NCBI RefSeq assembly: GCF_004297105.1
Contig: NZ_SCVE01000012.1
Location: forward strand, 930,001 to 994,000
Length of the DNA: 64,000 nt
Source: Herbiconiux sp.
GTDB taxonomy: Bacteria > Actinomycetota > Actinomycetes > Actinomycetales > Microbacteriaceae
Direction: 5' to 3'
Below the pieces are notes generated by a model. It was given only the letters and a program-made list of their open reading frames with translations. It was not told where the DNA came from and did no database searches. The translations under genes and the position numbers were made by a program. Of the stretch, positions 24,880 to 33,590 are shown piece by piece; positions within the stretch are counted from its first letter, which is position 1, and each line of letters begins with the position of its first letter.

Positions 24880-25557
24880 ATGCTGAGGCGGTCAGTTTCG
24901 ACATGCGCGGTTCTGGCCGCCTCTGCCTTCCTCGCGTCGTGTACGACGCGGGATGGTGCGTCGGATCAGATGACCCAAGACGTCGAGACGGTCGCCTCCG
25001 AACTCGACTGCGCGAGTTATTACCCGCTCATGGACGATATTTACGGAGCCACGGAAATGCGAGGAGAAATTTGCGTTACGACCAGCGGAGACTTCGTGAA
25101 CGTGCGGGCATTCCCCCCAGGAACCAACCTTTCCGTGGTGCTTGAGAACTGGGTGATTGGCGGGGACATCTACCTTGTGACGGGCTCCGAGTGGTTCGTC
25201 GTTGGGCCGAGGGATCAGGTTGAATCCGTGCACGAAGTGGTCGTCGACAGCAGCCCTCCTACTTCTGAGAAGCCTCCTCCAGCCGCTGAAACCACCGAGA
25301 ACGCGCGAGTCACCGACTGCATGCAACTAGTGTCGAGCGCTGTGGCCATGTCTATTACCGACCGAGACATATTCGACGAGAGCTTGCCTCAACTCGAGTA
25401 CACAGCTCCCGGATTCTCGGAGCTCATTGAGCGGCCGAGTATTCGCGATGTGACCGAGAAGCTGGTCGGCGTCGATCCTTCCAGTCCGGGTTTTGCTTCC
25501 CAGTTGTCAGTGATAGGTCCAGATGTGCGTGAATTCTGCCGGTCCGCAGGTGGCTAG
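24880..25557 (+). CDS. Putative lipoprotein, unknown function
   Basis: This 225-residue protein starts with a lipoprotein signal (MLRRSVSTCAVLAASAFLASC, lipobox LAS-C). Two parts are separated by a Pro/Glu linker (PPTSEKPPPAAETTE, about 130): an N-terminal beta-rich part with Cys residues in ELDCASYY and GEICVTT, and a C-terminal helical part. No family is recognised. It begins four bases after the secreted-protein stop, so the two are one operon in the low-GC island and may work together at the cell surface. Confidence 0.68.
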   Translation: MLRRSVSTCAVLAASAFLASCTTRDGASDQMTQDVETVASELDCASYYPLMDDIYGATEMRGEICVTTSGDFVNVRAFPPGTNLSVVLENWVIGGDIYLVTGSEWFVVGPRDQVESVHEVVVDSSPPTSEKPPPAAETTENARVTDCMQLVSSAVAMSITDRDIFDESLPQLEYTAPGFSELIERPSIRDVTEKLVGVDPSSPGFASQLSVIGPDVREFCRSAGG

Positions 25558-25718
25558 GACGGCACGGGTGAGTCCGATGGCCTGTTGACCGACCACGAAC
25601 GAGGCCACACGATGGTCTCGAGGACAGAGATTCCTTGTCGTGAGCGATCCGCGCCTACCAACGTGACCGTCACATCACCGCCGTGTTCCTGCAACCAGGA
25701 CACCGGATGGAACGTCGG

Positions 25719-26600
25719 TCAGCGACCGACGGACCGGAGGGTGCCCGTGGTCGGGCCCGACGGATCGGAGATGACGCACGAGATGGTGCGGTCGTCGAAG
25801 CTCGCCCAGGTGTAGTCGTCGGGGGCGACGAACTGGTAGTCGTAGACGGATGCCTCCCACGGCACGCCGGTGAAGTCGGCGTAGGCGTCGCGGCATCCGG
25901 AGTCGGCGGCCAGGGACATGCGGTCGACGCCCGGGTAGCTGCCGTCGGTGGTGTCGGGCACGGTGAAGTCGGCGTAGACCTCGTAGTCGTGCGGTGCCGC
26001 GCAGTCGACGAACTGCACGTGCCCGTAGTCGGCGGTCGGCTCCATGAAACAGTCGCCCACCGCGTACTCGATCGACTGGCCGCCGAAGGTCTCCCCGGGG
26101 AGCGCCGGCTCCGACGGGCCGGGGCCGAGGTACGGCGCAGGGGCCGATGGCATCGGAGTGGGTGCTGCCGTGGACGGCGCGCTCTGCCCTCCCGTGAACG
26201 GCACCGTCAACGCCGCCGTCAGACCGATGGCGATGCCGACCACCGCGAACACGAGGCCGATGAGGAGGCCCGCGCCGAGCAGCACCGAGCCGACGATCAC
26301 GCCCGCTTTCGCGGGGCCGTTGCGGAACCCGGCGCGCTTCGACTGGTCGAGGGCGATCGCCGAGATGACGATGCCGATGACGTTGGCGAAGATCGCGACG
26401 ATGAGTCCCACCACGCCGAGGGTCTTACCGGGGTAGTCGGCGCCGGGCGGCGGCGCGACCGGGCCGCCGCCCAGGGTGTGCTGCGGATTCGGGGGATACG
26501 GAGGCTGTGGGGGATAGGGCGGATGCTGCGCTGGATACGGCGGCGGCGGCGCGGCCTGCGGGGGCGCTCCGCCGGACGGCGGCGGGGGTTGCTCGCTCAC
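25719..26600 (-). CDS. DUF4190 and Septum_form-domain membrane protein (paralogue A)
   Basis: This 293-residue protein has a Pro/Tyr/Gln-rich cytoplasmic N-terminus (PPYPAQHPPYPPQPPYPPNP). Two transmembrane helices in a DUF4190-like unit follow (KTLGVVGLIVAIFANVIGIV and GVIVGSVLLGAGLLIGLVFA). An extracellular C-terminal domain (about 185-290) with the conserved VGDCF and VDCAAPHDYEVYADF segments is typical of the actinobacterial septum-formation family. The GTG start at 26600 overlaps the stop of its paralogue. Its role is probably at the division site or cell envelope; the exact function is unknown. Confidence 0.78.
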   Translation of the reverse strand: MSEQPPPPSGGAPPQAAPPPPYPAQHPPYPPQPPYPPNPQHTLGGGPVAPPPGADYPGKTLGVVGLIVAIFANVIGIVISAIALDQSKRAGFRNGPAKAGVIVGSVLLGAGLLIGLVFAVVGIAIGLTAALTVPFTGGQSAPSTAAPTPMPSAPAPYLGPGPSEPALPGETFGGQSIEYAVGDCFMEPTADYGHVQFVDCAAPHDYEVYADFTVPDTTDGSYPGVDRMSLAADSGCRDAYADFTGVPWEASVYDYQFVAPDDYTWASFDDRTISCVISDPSGPTTGTLRSVGR

Positions 26601-27763
26601 TGACCGGCTCCGCGCAGGCTCCCGGTGAGCTTGCCCGCCGGGTCGTAGACGGCGCACGACACGACCCGGTCGTCATTGGCGATCCACGTGCTCTTGCTGG
26701 GCGTGACGTAGCCGTAGTCGTAGTCGGAATCCTCGTAGGAGACCCCCACGAAGTCGGCGAATGCGTCGTAGCAGGCCTGATCGGCGGCCTGCTGCATCTT
26801 GTCGTCGCCCGGGTAGGAGCCGTCGGCGGTGTCGGGCACGGTGAAGTTGAAGTACACCTCCCAGTCGTGCGGGGTGCTGCAGTCGATGACCGTGACGGAG
26901 GTGGCGTCATCCGGCTGGTCGTCGAAGCAGTCGCCCACCTGGTATTGGAAGATGTCGTAGCTCGGATCGGTGGGAGTGGCGAGCGGGTCGGGTGTGGCGG
27001 TGGCCCACGGTACGGAACCCGGATCGTCGTCGCCCGAGGAGTACGGAGCGGAGATCGCCGAGGCGAGCCCGCTGGCGACACCGATCACCGCGAAGGTGAG
27101 GGCCACGATGATGCCGACCGCGAGCAGGACGCTGCCCGTGATGACTCCGGCCAGGGCCGGCGTGTTGCGGAACCCAGCGCGGCGCGACCTGGAGAGCGCG
27201 ACGGCCGACACGATGATGCCGACGAGGTTCGCCACGATGGCCAGGATGAGGCCCACGATGCCGAGGGTCTTGCCCGGGAAGTCGGTGCCGGGCGGGGCGG
27301 CGACGGGGGAGGGTCGCCTCGGGCCGCCGCCCGGCCCCGGCTGGCCGGGCCATCCCGGCTGACCGTAGGGCGGGTAGCCCGCTCCGGGCGCCGGCGGGAA
27401 CCCGCCCCCGGGCTGGCCGTAGGGCGGCATGCCCACCCCGGGCGGTGGAGTGGGGATGCCGGGCTGACCGTAGGGCGGGATGTTCCCACTGGGCCGTGAC
27501 GTCGGGGTGCCGGGTTGCCCGTACGGCGGGTAAGCCGACCCGGGCAGTGGCGGCGTGGGAGTGGAAGCAGGGTCGGTGGGTGCCGCCCCCGAGGCGGCTG
27601 GCCCGGCGGACGCCGGCTCTCCGCCGGCGGCATCGGCCGTCTGGCCCGGCGTTGCGGGGGTCTGGCCAGACTCCCCAGGCGCCGCCCAGAACGGGGGCTC
27701 GCCCCCGGGCACCGGTGGTCGCGACGATCCCCCCGGATTCGTCGGCGGATTCTGCTCGCTCAT
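26597..27763 (-). CDS. DUF4190 and Septum_form-domain membrane protein (paralogue B)
   Basis: This 388-residue protein has the same layout as the neighbour at 25719. The Pro/Gly-rich N-terminus is longer (about 170 residues with repeated YPPYGQPG-like units). A two-helix DUF4190 unit follows (LGIVGLILAIVANLVGIIVS), then the extracellular domain with VGDCF and IDCSTPHDWEVYFNF. The two genes are a tandem duplication that has diverged mainly in the N-terminal tail. The tail could bind a cytoplasmic partner, as polyproline tracts do. Confidence 0.8.
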   Translation of the reverse strand: MSEQNPPTNPGGSSRPPVPGGEPPFWAAPGESGQTPATPGQTADAAGGEPASAGPAASGAAPTDPASTPTPPLPGSAYPPYGQPGTPTSRPSGNIPPYGQPGIPTPPPGVGMPPYGQPGGGFPPAPGAGYPPYGQPGWPGQPGPGGGPRRPSPVAAPPGTDFPGKTLGIVGLILAIVANLVGIIVSAVALSRSRRAGFRNTPALAGVITGSVLLAVGIIVALTFAVIGVASGLASAISAPYSSGDDDPGSVPWATATPDPLATPTDPSYDIFQYQVGDCFDDQPDDATSVTVIDCSTPHDWEVYFNFTVPDTADGSYPGDDKMQQAADQACYDAFADFVGVSYEDSDYDYGYVTPSKSTWIANDDRVVSCAVYDPAGKLTGSLRGAGQ

Positions 27764-27783
27764 GTTCCCCCTCGCGCTGACGG

Positions 27784-28803
27784 CTACCGAGCCGTGGGCG
27801 ACCAGCCTAGCGCCGGCGCGAGACGCTCGGCGATGTCGTGCAGCAACTGCACGTAGTCGTCGTGCTCGAACGAGAAGGGCAGCGCGAACGCGACCTCCGA
27901 GACCGAGCGGAACGTGGCATCCGCCTCGAGCACGGCGGCGATCTCGTCGGAGGTGCCGATGAGATCGGCGGCGAAGAGCATGCGCTTCGGGCCGTGCGCC
28001 ACTCCCACGCGCCCGGCGCGGCTCGCTACGTAGGCCTCGTACTTCGCGCGCTGCGTGGGGGTGGCCGAGTCGGTGGGGATGACGACGAGCCCCTGTGAGA
28101 CGCGGGCGCGGTCGCCATCCGGATGCGCGGCACGATACGCCGACACCTGCTCGAACTGATTCGCCGCGAAGTCGTCGCCCGATTCGCCCTGAACCACGCT
28201 CGAGGTCAGGAAGTTGAAGCCGTTCTCACCGGCCCAGGTTGCCGACCGGGTGCTGCCGCCGCCGTACCAGATGCGCTCGGCCAGGCCGGCGGAATGCGGC
28301 TGGACCGTGTTGGCGAACACCTCGATGCCCTGGGTGCCCTCGAACGACGACACGACGTCGCCGCGCACGAATGAACGGAAACGGAGCAGGCGCTCGTAGT
28401 CGAAGTCTTCGAGGTCGTAGGTGGTCGGGTAGATCGCGTCGCGGTACTTGTCGATGTTCATCGGGGTGCCGGCCGAGAACCCCGGGTTGATGCGACCGTG
28501 GCTCAAGAGGTCGACGGTGGCCAGGTCTTCGGCCAGACGGAACGGGTTCTCGGCGCCGATCGGGGTGACGGCGGTGCCGAGCTCGATGGTGCTCGTGCGC
28601 TGCGACGCCGCCGCCATCACGGCGACGGGCGACGAGATGCCGTACTGCAGATGCCGGTGCCGCAGCCAGGCGCTGTCGAAGCCGAGCCGTTCGCCGAGTT
28701 CGATCGTGTCGAGCGTCTGCTCGTGGCCGGCCGCCGGGTCGGCGGGGTCGAACACCCCGATGGTGAGGAAGCCGAGCTTGGTGAGCGGCGTGGATTCAGG
28801 CAC
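27784..28803 (-). CDS. LLM-class flavin-dependent oxidoreductase
   Basis: This 339-residue protein has the luciferase-like monooxygenase TIM-barrel pattern: early beta strand KLGFLTIGVFDP, the LGFDSAWLRHRHLQYGI segment, and TIELGTAVTPIGAENPFRLAEDLATVDLLSHGR. It uses FMNH2 or F420H2 to oxidise an unknown substrate. The start is GTG 28803. Nothing nearby identifies the substrate; it stands between the Septum_form pair and an MFS gene. Confidence 0.83.
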   Translation of the reverse strand: MPESTPLTKLGFLTIGVFDPADPAAGHEQTLDTIELGERLGFDSAWLRHRHLQYGISSPVAVMAAASQRTSTIELGTAVTPIGAENPFRLAEDLATVDLLSHGRINPGFSAGTPMNIDKYRDAIYPTTYDLEDFDYERLLRFRSFVRGDVVSSFEGTQGIEVFANTVQPHSAGLAERIWYGGGSTRSATWAGENGFNFLTSSVVQGESGDDFAANQFEQVSAYRAAHPDGDRARVSQGLVVIPTDSATPTQRAKYEAYVASRAGRVGVAHGPKRMLFAADLIGTSDEIAAVLEADATFRSVSEVAFALPFSFEHDDYVQLLHDIAERLAPALGWSPTAR

Positions 28804-28859
28804 GCTCCGACGCTACCAGCCGGTTCCGACGGCGCAGCCGAGGCAGCCGTTCACCATGG

Positions 28860-30119
28860 TCACCGCATGGGCCGCCGCAGCACCGCGAGCGCCAGCCCCG
28901 CCGCGAGGGCGGCCAGCCCCACCACCAGCACCACCACGCCCGGCCAGCCCGCCGACACGAAGAGGATGCCGCCCAGCCAGCCGAACAGGCTCGAGCCGGC
29001 GTAGTAGGCCACGTTGTAGAGCCCGGCCGTCTGAGCCCGGCCGACCCCATCCGTCACCTGGCCCGTCCAGCCGGACGCGATGGAGTGCGCGGCGAAGAAG
29101 CCGGCCGTGGCGATCACCAGTCCCACGATGATCACGGGCACGGAGTCGCCGAGCGTCACGAGGGTGCCGAGGATCAGGGCCGCGATGCCGGCCAGCAGAA
29201 CGGCGAGCCGTCCGCGGCGGGCGGCGATACCGCCCGATACCCCGGATGACCAGGTGCCGGCCAGGTAGGCCAGGAAGATGAGTGTCACCAGCGTCGGCGA
29301 GAGATCGAAGCCCGGCCCGGTGAGCCGGAAGCTCAGGTAGTTGTAGAGCGCGACGAATCCGCCCATGAGGAGGAATCCCTGGGCGTAGAGCGCCAGCAGG
29401 CGCGGCGAGCGGAGATTCGACAGGATGCGCCGGGTGACGCTGTGCGGGGCATCCGTCGGCGCCCGCCCGAGCCCCTCCAGCTCCTCCAGCCCGCCCACTC
29501 CGCCGAAGCGCCGGGATGCGGGCACGAGCGCGATGAACGCGGCCGCGGCGATCATGCAGACGAGGGCCACCGACAGCACACCCACCCGCCAGCCGAGCGC
29601 CTCGCCCACGGGCCCGGCGATCAGTCGGCCCGAGAGACCGCCGATCGACGTGCCCGCCACGTAGGTGCCCGCTGCCCGGGCCGCGTCGCCGGCATGCACC
29701 TCCTCGCTGAGGAAGGCGATCACGACCGCGGGAACCCCCGCCACCAGCAGACCCTCCACGAACCGGCCGGCGATGAGCAGCGGGAGCGAATCGGCGAACG
29801 ACACCAGCGCTCCGAGCAGGCTCGCGCTCGCGATCGAGATGGCCATGGCGCGTACCCGCCCGATGCGGTCGGAGACGACGGTCCACGGCAGCACGCCGAT
29901 CGCGAGCCCGATCGTGGAGAACGACAGCACGAGCGCCGAGGTGGCGGGCGTGACGCCGAGCGTCTCGGCGATGTCGGGCAGCAGCGCCTGAGGGGAGTAG
30001 AGCTGCGCGAAGGTGGCGACCCCGGCGAAGAAGAGGGCGAGCAGCATCCGCCGGTACGCCGGATCGCCTCGGCGGTGGCCGCCGTCGCTCCGGCTCGCGG
30101 CGGAGGCGCCCTCGGTCAT
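28860..30119 (-). CDS. MFS transporter (YnfM/CynX-like, 12 TM)
   Basis: This 419-residue permease has twelve hydrophobic segments. The MFS motif A-like loop after TM2 reads GVLPWTVVSDRIGRVRAM, and the N-terminal domain is typical of YnfM-like drug/H+ antiporters. A long cytoplasmic loop (ASRRFGGVGGLEELEGLGRA) separates the halves. The substrate is unknown; efflux is likely. Confidence 0.83.
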   Translation of the reverse strand: MTEGASAASRSDGGHRRGDPAYRRMLLALFFAGVATFAQLYSPQALLPDIAETLGVTPATSALVLSFSTIGLAIGVLPWTVVSDRIGRVRAMAISIASASLLGALVSFADSLPLLIAGRFVEGLLVAGVPAVVIAFLSEEVHAGDAARAAGTYVAGTSIGGLSGRLIAGPVGEALGWRVGVLSVALVCMIAAAAFIALVPASRRFGGVGGLEELEGLGRAPTDAPHSVTRRILSNLRSPRLLALYAQGFLLMGGFVALYNYLSFRLTGPGFDLSPTLVTLIFLAYLAGTWSSGVSGGIAARRGRLAVLLAGIAALILGTLVTLGDSVPVIIVGLVIATAGFFAAHSIASGWTGQVTDGVGRAQTAGLYNVAYYAGSSLFGWLGGILFVSAGWPGVVVLVVGLAALAAGLALAVLRRPMR

Positions 30120-30279
30120 CGCCCGCGCATCCGTTCGCCCATCGCTCCGACTCTACTCACGAGAGAGGCGGTGCCACGCACCGCGCCGGACAGGCGACCT
30201 CCACTGCCGGGTCGCAGGAATTGTCGCCGAAACCGCGATCAGGCGACGGATTCTGCGACCCCGCGCGATCCCGGGGTGC

Positions 30280-31014
30280 TCAGAGTGTGCCGAGCCACGA
30301 GGTGAGCCCCACCACCAGGATGATCGCGCCCACCACGAACAGCAGGCCGCCGGTGATGCGCGCCTTGTTGCGCGAGAGCGCTGCCTGCATGGAGGCCAGT
30401 ACGCCCGAGACACGGTCTCCCCCCACCGCGGCGAGCACCACGGGCAGCCCGACGGCCACGCTGCCGGCGACGGTGAACAGCACGATCAGCAGCGCCGAGG
30501 GCCAGAATGCCAGGCCATCGGCGCCCACGATCGCGGCCGCACCGATCACGGCGGCGATCGTCTTCGGCTTCACGAGTGCGAGTCCGGCGCCGAGCAGAAC
30601 GGCCTTGCCCGGGCCCAGGGTCTCGAACGCCGTCGCGAGGCGGGAGGGCGGGGCATCCGCTGCGGGCGGCTTCTTGAACCAGACCAGCACTCCGAGCACG
30701 AGAAGCACGATGCCGATCAGCAGGGGCACCCATGGCGCGAGGCCATCCGTTCCCGAGCCGGGCTCGGAGGTCGCGTACGGCTCGCCGCCCGGATCGCCGG
30801 AACCCCCGAAGAGCGCAGCGACGACCGCCGCCGCCCCGACCGCGAGCAGCCCGGTGGCGACGAGCAGCGTCCCCGCCCATCCGGCGGCGAAGGCCACCGA
30901 TGCGCCGCGGCCTCCGGGGCGCGTCACGAGTGCCAGCTGCCCGATCACCGGCAGCGGGTTGGCGGCGGCGACCAGCCCCAGCCCCACGATCTCCACGACT
31001 TCGACGATTCCCAT
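30280..31014 (-). CDS. GAP-family (sulfolipid-1-addressing protein-like) membrane protein
   Basis: This 244-residue protein has six hydrophobic segments and the family's early AANPLPVIGQLALV and later ALVKPKTIAAVIGAA motifs, in the LysE-like superfamily. Family members are proposed to help move glycolipids across the membrane. It lies 15 bases after the cardiolipin synthase gene in the same direction, which suggests a role in envelope lipids. Confidence 0.75.
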   Translation of the reverse strand: MGIVEVVEIVGLGLVAAANPLPVIGQLALVTRPGGRGASVAFAAGWAGTLLVATGLLAVGAAAVVAALFGGSGDPGGEPYATSEPGSGTDGLAPWVPLLIGIVLLVLGVLVWFKKPPAADAPPSRLATAFETLGPGKAVLLGAGLALVKPKTIAAVIGAAAIVGADGLAFWPSALLIVLFTVAGSVAVGLPVVLAAVGGDRVSGVLASMQAALSRNKARITGGLLFVVGAIILVVGLTSWLGTL

Positions 31015-31029
31015 TCGCGGCTCCGTTCC

Positions 31030-32487
31030 CTATTGCAGCGACGACGTGAGCCGGGCGAGGTTGTCCCACGTCTTCTCCCCGAGGGGCCGGCGCAGCCAGT
31101 CCTCCAGGTGCAGTTCGCGGCTGGATGCCCGGTAGCGGTCTTCGACGGCCCGCATCCGGTCGACGAACTCGCGCGAGTGCACGAGCATCGACACTTCGGC
31201 ATTGAGGCTGAACGACCGGATGTCCATGTTGCTCGACCCGATGATCGCCACATCGTCATCGATCGTGAAGTGCTTCGAGTGCAGCACGGCCGGCGCCTGG
31301 TACAGGTGGATGCGCACCCCGGCCCGCAGCAGGGCCTCGTAGTACGAGCGCTGAGCGTGGTACACGAGCTTCTGGTCGCCGATCTCGGAGACGAACAGCT
31401 CGATCGCGAGCCCGCGGCCGGCTGCCGTGACGAGCGCGAGCTGGATCGACTCCTCGGGCACGAAGTAGGGGCTCGTGATGCTGATGCGCCGCTCGGCCTT
31501 GTGGATGAGGGCGGCGAAGAGCTTGAGGTTGTTGTCATTGTCGAAGCTGGGCCCGCTCGGCACGGTCTGCAGCGCGACTGCTCCGGATGCGGCATCCGCC
31601 CCCGGGGGCAGGAACGGCAGCACCTCGCCCGATTCCGCGGCCCAGTCGGTGAGGAACACCGCGTCGAGCTCGCGCGCCGCCGGCCCGGTGATGCCGATCA
31701 TCAGCTCGACCCAGTGCAGGCCCCGCTTGATGTTCGACGCCTTGAGGTAGGTCTCGTCGATGAGGTTCTGCGATCCCGTGAATGCCACCGCGCCGTCGAC
31801 CACCACGAGTTTGCGGTGGTTGCGCAGATCGGGCCGCTGCCACTGTCCGCGCAGAGGCCGCAGCGGCAGCATCGCGAGGAACTGCACACCGGCGTCGGCC
31901 AGGAACGCCTGCGTCGACCGCCGGTGCGGATAGAGGAAGCCCGACAGGTGGTCGGCCAGCACCCGAACCTCGACGCCCCGCGCGGAGGCCCGTGCCAGCG
32001 CCTCGAAGAACGGCCGCGTCGAGTCGTCGAGCACCGCGATGTAGAACTCCACGTGCACGCGCGCCGTCGCGCGGTCGATCGCCTCGATCATGGCGTCGAA
32101 CGACTCCGTGTAGCCCTCGATGATGCGCACCGAGTTCGCGCCGACCATCGGGAGCGCGCCGAGACCCGTGTTGAGCCGGGTGACGGATGCGAGCCACGAC
32201 GGCTCCAGGGCGGCATCCGGTGGCAGCGCGTCGGGCGACGTGTTGTCGAGCAGCAGCGAGTTCATGGCCCGCTGCTGCTCCCGCCGCCGTGCGGGAAGCC
32301 GGCTGCGCCCCACGAGGAGGAATGCAAGCGCGCCGAGGAACGGGATGAACACGATCGTGAGCACCCACGCGATGGCCGCCGAGGGGCGCCGGTTCGCCGA
32401 CACCAGAACGGTGGCGATGAAGCCGAACACCACGTGCGCGGCCACGAGCACCAGGGCGAGGGTCTCGCCGAACTCGACCGAGGTCAC
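31030..32487 (-). CDS. cls: Cardiolipin synthase (phospholipase D family)
   Basis: This 485-residue enzyme joins phosphatidylglycerol molecules into cardiolipin. Two N-terminal transmembrane segments (LALVLVAAHVVFGFIATVLV and IAWVLTIVFIPFLGALAFLL, the PLDc_N domain) are followed by two HKD catalytic motifs: NHRKLVVVDGAVAFTGSQN near 235 and HSKHFTIDDDVAIIGSSN near 410. I chose GTG 32487 because GGGAG lies eight bases upstream; an in-frame GTG at 32502 is the alternative. Confidence 0.9.
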   Translation of the reverse strand: MTSVEFGETLALVLVAAHVVFGFIATVLVSANRRPSAAIAWVLTIVFIPFLGALAFLLVGRSRLPARRREQQRAMNSLLLDNTSPDALPPDAALEPSWLASVTRLNTGLGALPMVGANSVRIIEGYTESFDAMIEAIDRATARVHVEFYIAVLDDSTRPFFEALARASARGVEVRVLADHLSGFLYPHRRSTQAFLADAGVQFLAMLPLRPLRGQWQRPDLRNHRKLVVVDGAVAFTGSQNLIDETYLKASNIKRGLHWVELMIGITGPAARELDAVFLTDWAAESGEVLPFLPPGADAASGAVALQTVPSGPSFDNDNNLKLFAALIHKAERRISITSPYFVPEESIQLALVTAAGRGLAIELFVSEIGDQKLVYHAQRSYYEALLRAGVRIHLYQAPAVLHSKHFTIDDDVAIIGSSNMDIRSFSLNAEVSMLVHSREFVDRMRAVEDRYRASSRELHLEDWLRRPLGEKTWDNLARLTSSLQ

Positions 32488-32524
32488 GACACCCGCTCCC
32501 ACCAGGCCATCGCCCGCACCCCGC

Positions 32525-33583
32525 TCATGCCGCGTTCTGTCGCGGCACGACCACCTTCTTGATGATGAGCAGCACGGATGCGGACACCGGGCACGCGATC
32601 AGCGCGCCCAGCAGCCCGAGCAGGGTGCCACCCACCATCGCTCCGATCAGCACGAGCGACCCCGGGATGCTGATGGCCTTGCCCACGATGCGCGGCGTCA
32701 GGAAGTAGGCCTCGAACTGCACGTACACGAGCATGACGAGACCCACCACGAGCGCCGTCTCCGGCCCGGCGAACAACGACACCATCGTGACGATGATGAG
32801 GTTGATCACGCTTCCCACCAGGGGGATCAGCGTGATCGGAAAGGCCAGCGCCGCGAGCACGGGGGCGAACGGAACCCCCGCGATGGAGAGCAGGATGAAG
32901 GTGAACACCGCGTTGATGCCCGCCAGGATCACCATGCCGCCGAGGTACTTGCCCACCGACTCCATGATGGTCTCGCCGAGCTCCATCACTCCGGGCCGGC
33001 GCGACGCCGGAACGAGCGAGTAGAGCCCGGTCTTGATGGTCTCGAGCCCGGCCACGAAGTAGATCGTGAGGGCGATCACGAAGATCACGCCGAACACGCC
33101 GTTCAGGATGCCCGCACCCACCTTGAGTGCGCCGCCGCCGACGGTGAGCCAGGTGTTCGGATCGCTCACGGTGGTTCTGAGCCAGTCGAGGGCCGGGGTG
33201 AGCGCGCCGCCGAACGAGTCGTTGAGATCGATGAACCACTGCTGCTCGGCGATGCTGCTGTACCCGGTGGGCAGATAGGTGAACAGCTGCCCGAGCTGAT
33301 CGACCACGATCGGGATGACGAGCCAGAGCAGCAGAGCCACCACCACGATGAAGCCACCGATCACCGTGAGCACGGCGCCGGTGCGGGAGAACCTGCGCGC
33401 CTCGAGCCAGCGCACCGTGGGGTAGAGGCCGAGGCACACGAAGAACGCCACGAAGATCAGCGTGAGCGCGGTGCTGAGCGATGCGACGGCGGCGCCGAGG
33501 AGCAGCGCGAGCAGCACACCGAGGGTGGCGACGAAACCGAGCCGGAACGGGCCGGCCGAGAGCAGGGGGCTGAGACGCGACAT
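32525..33583 (-). CDS. AI-2E family transporter (PerM/TqsA-like)
   Basis: This 352-residue permease has the typical arrangement of two pairs of N-terminal helices, a soluble middle (about 100-190) and the C-terminal helices with the family motif PLVGSVINLIIVTMVSLFAG. The family exports small molecules or ions; members were named for autoinducer-2 export, but most have other substrates. It lies seven bases downstream of pepA. Confidence 0.83.
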   Translation of the reverse strand: MSRLSPLLSAGPFRLGFVATLGVLLALLLGAAVASLSTALTLIFVAFFVCLGLYPTVRWLEARRFSRTGAVLTVIGGFIVVVALLLWLVIPIVVDQLGQLFTYLPTGYSSIAEQQWFIDLNDSFGGALTPALDWLRTTVSDPNTWLTVGGGALKVGAGILNGVFGVIFVIALTIYFVAGLETIKTGLYSLVPASRRPGVMELGETIMESVGKYLGGMVILAGINAVFTFILLSIAGVPFAPVLAALAFPITLIPLVGSVINLIIVTMVSLFAGPETALVVGLVMLVYVQFEAYFLTPRIVGKAISIPGSLVLIGAMVGGTLLGLLGALIACPVSASVLLIIKKVVVPRQNAA

Positions 33584-33590
33584 CCGGGGC

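Noticed and set aside
30013..32562. 849-residue frame antisense to GAP-family and cardiolipin synthase genes
   Set aside because: Shadow of two clearly coding genes with HKD motifs and transmembrane patterns on the other strand.
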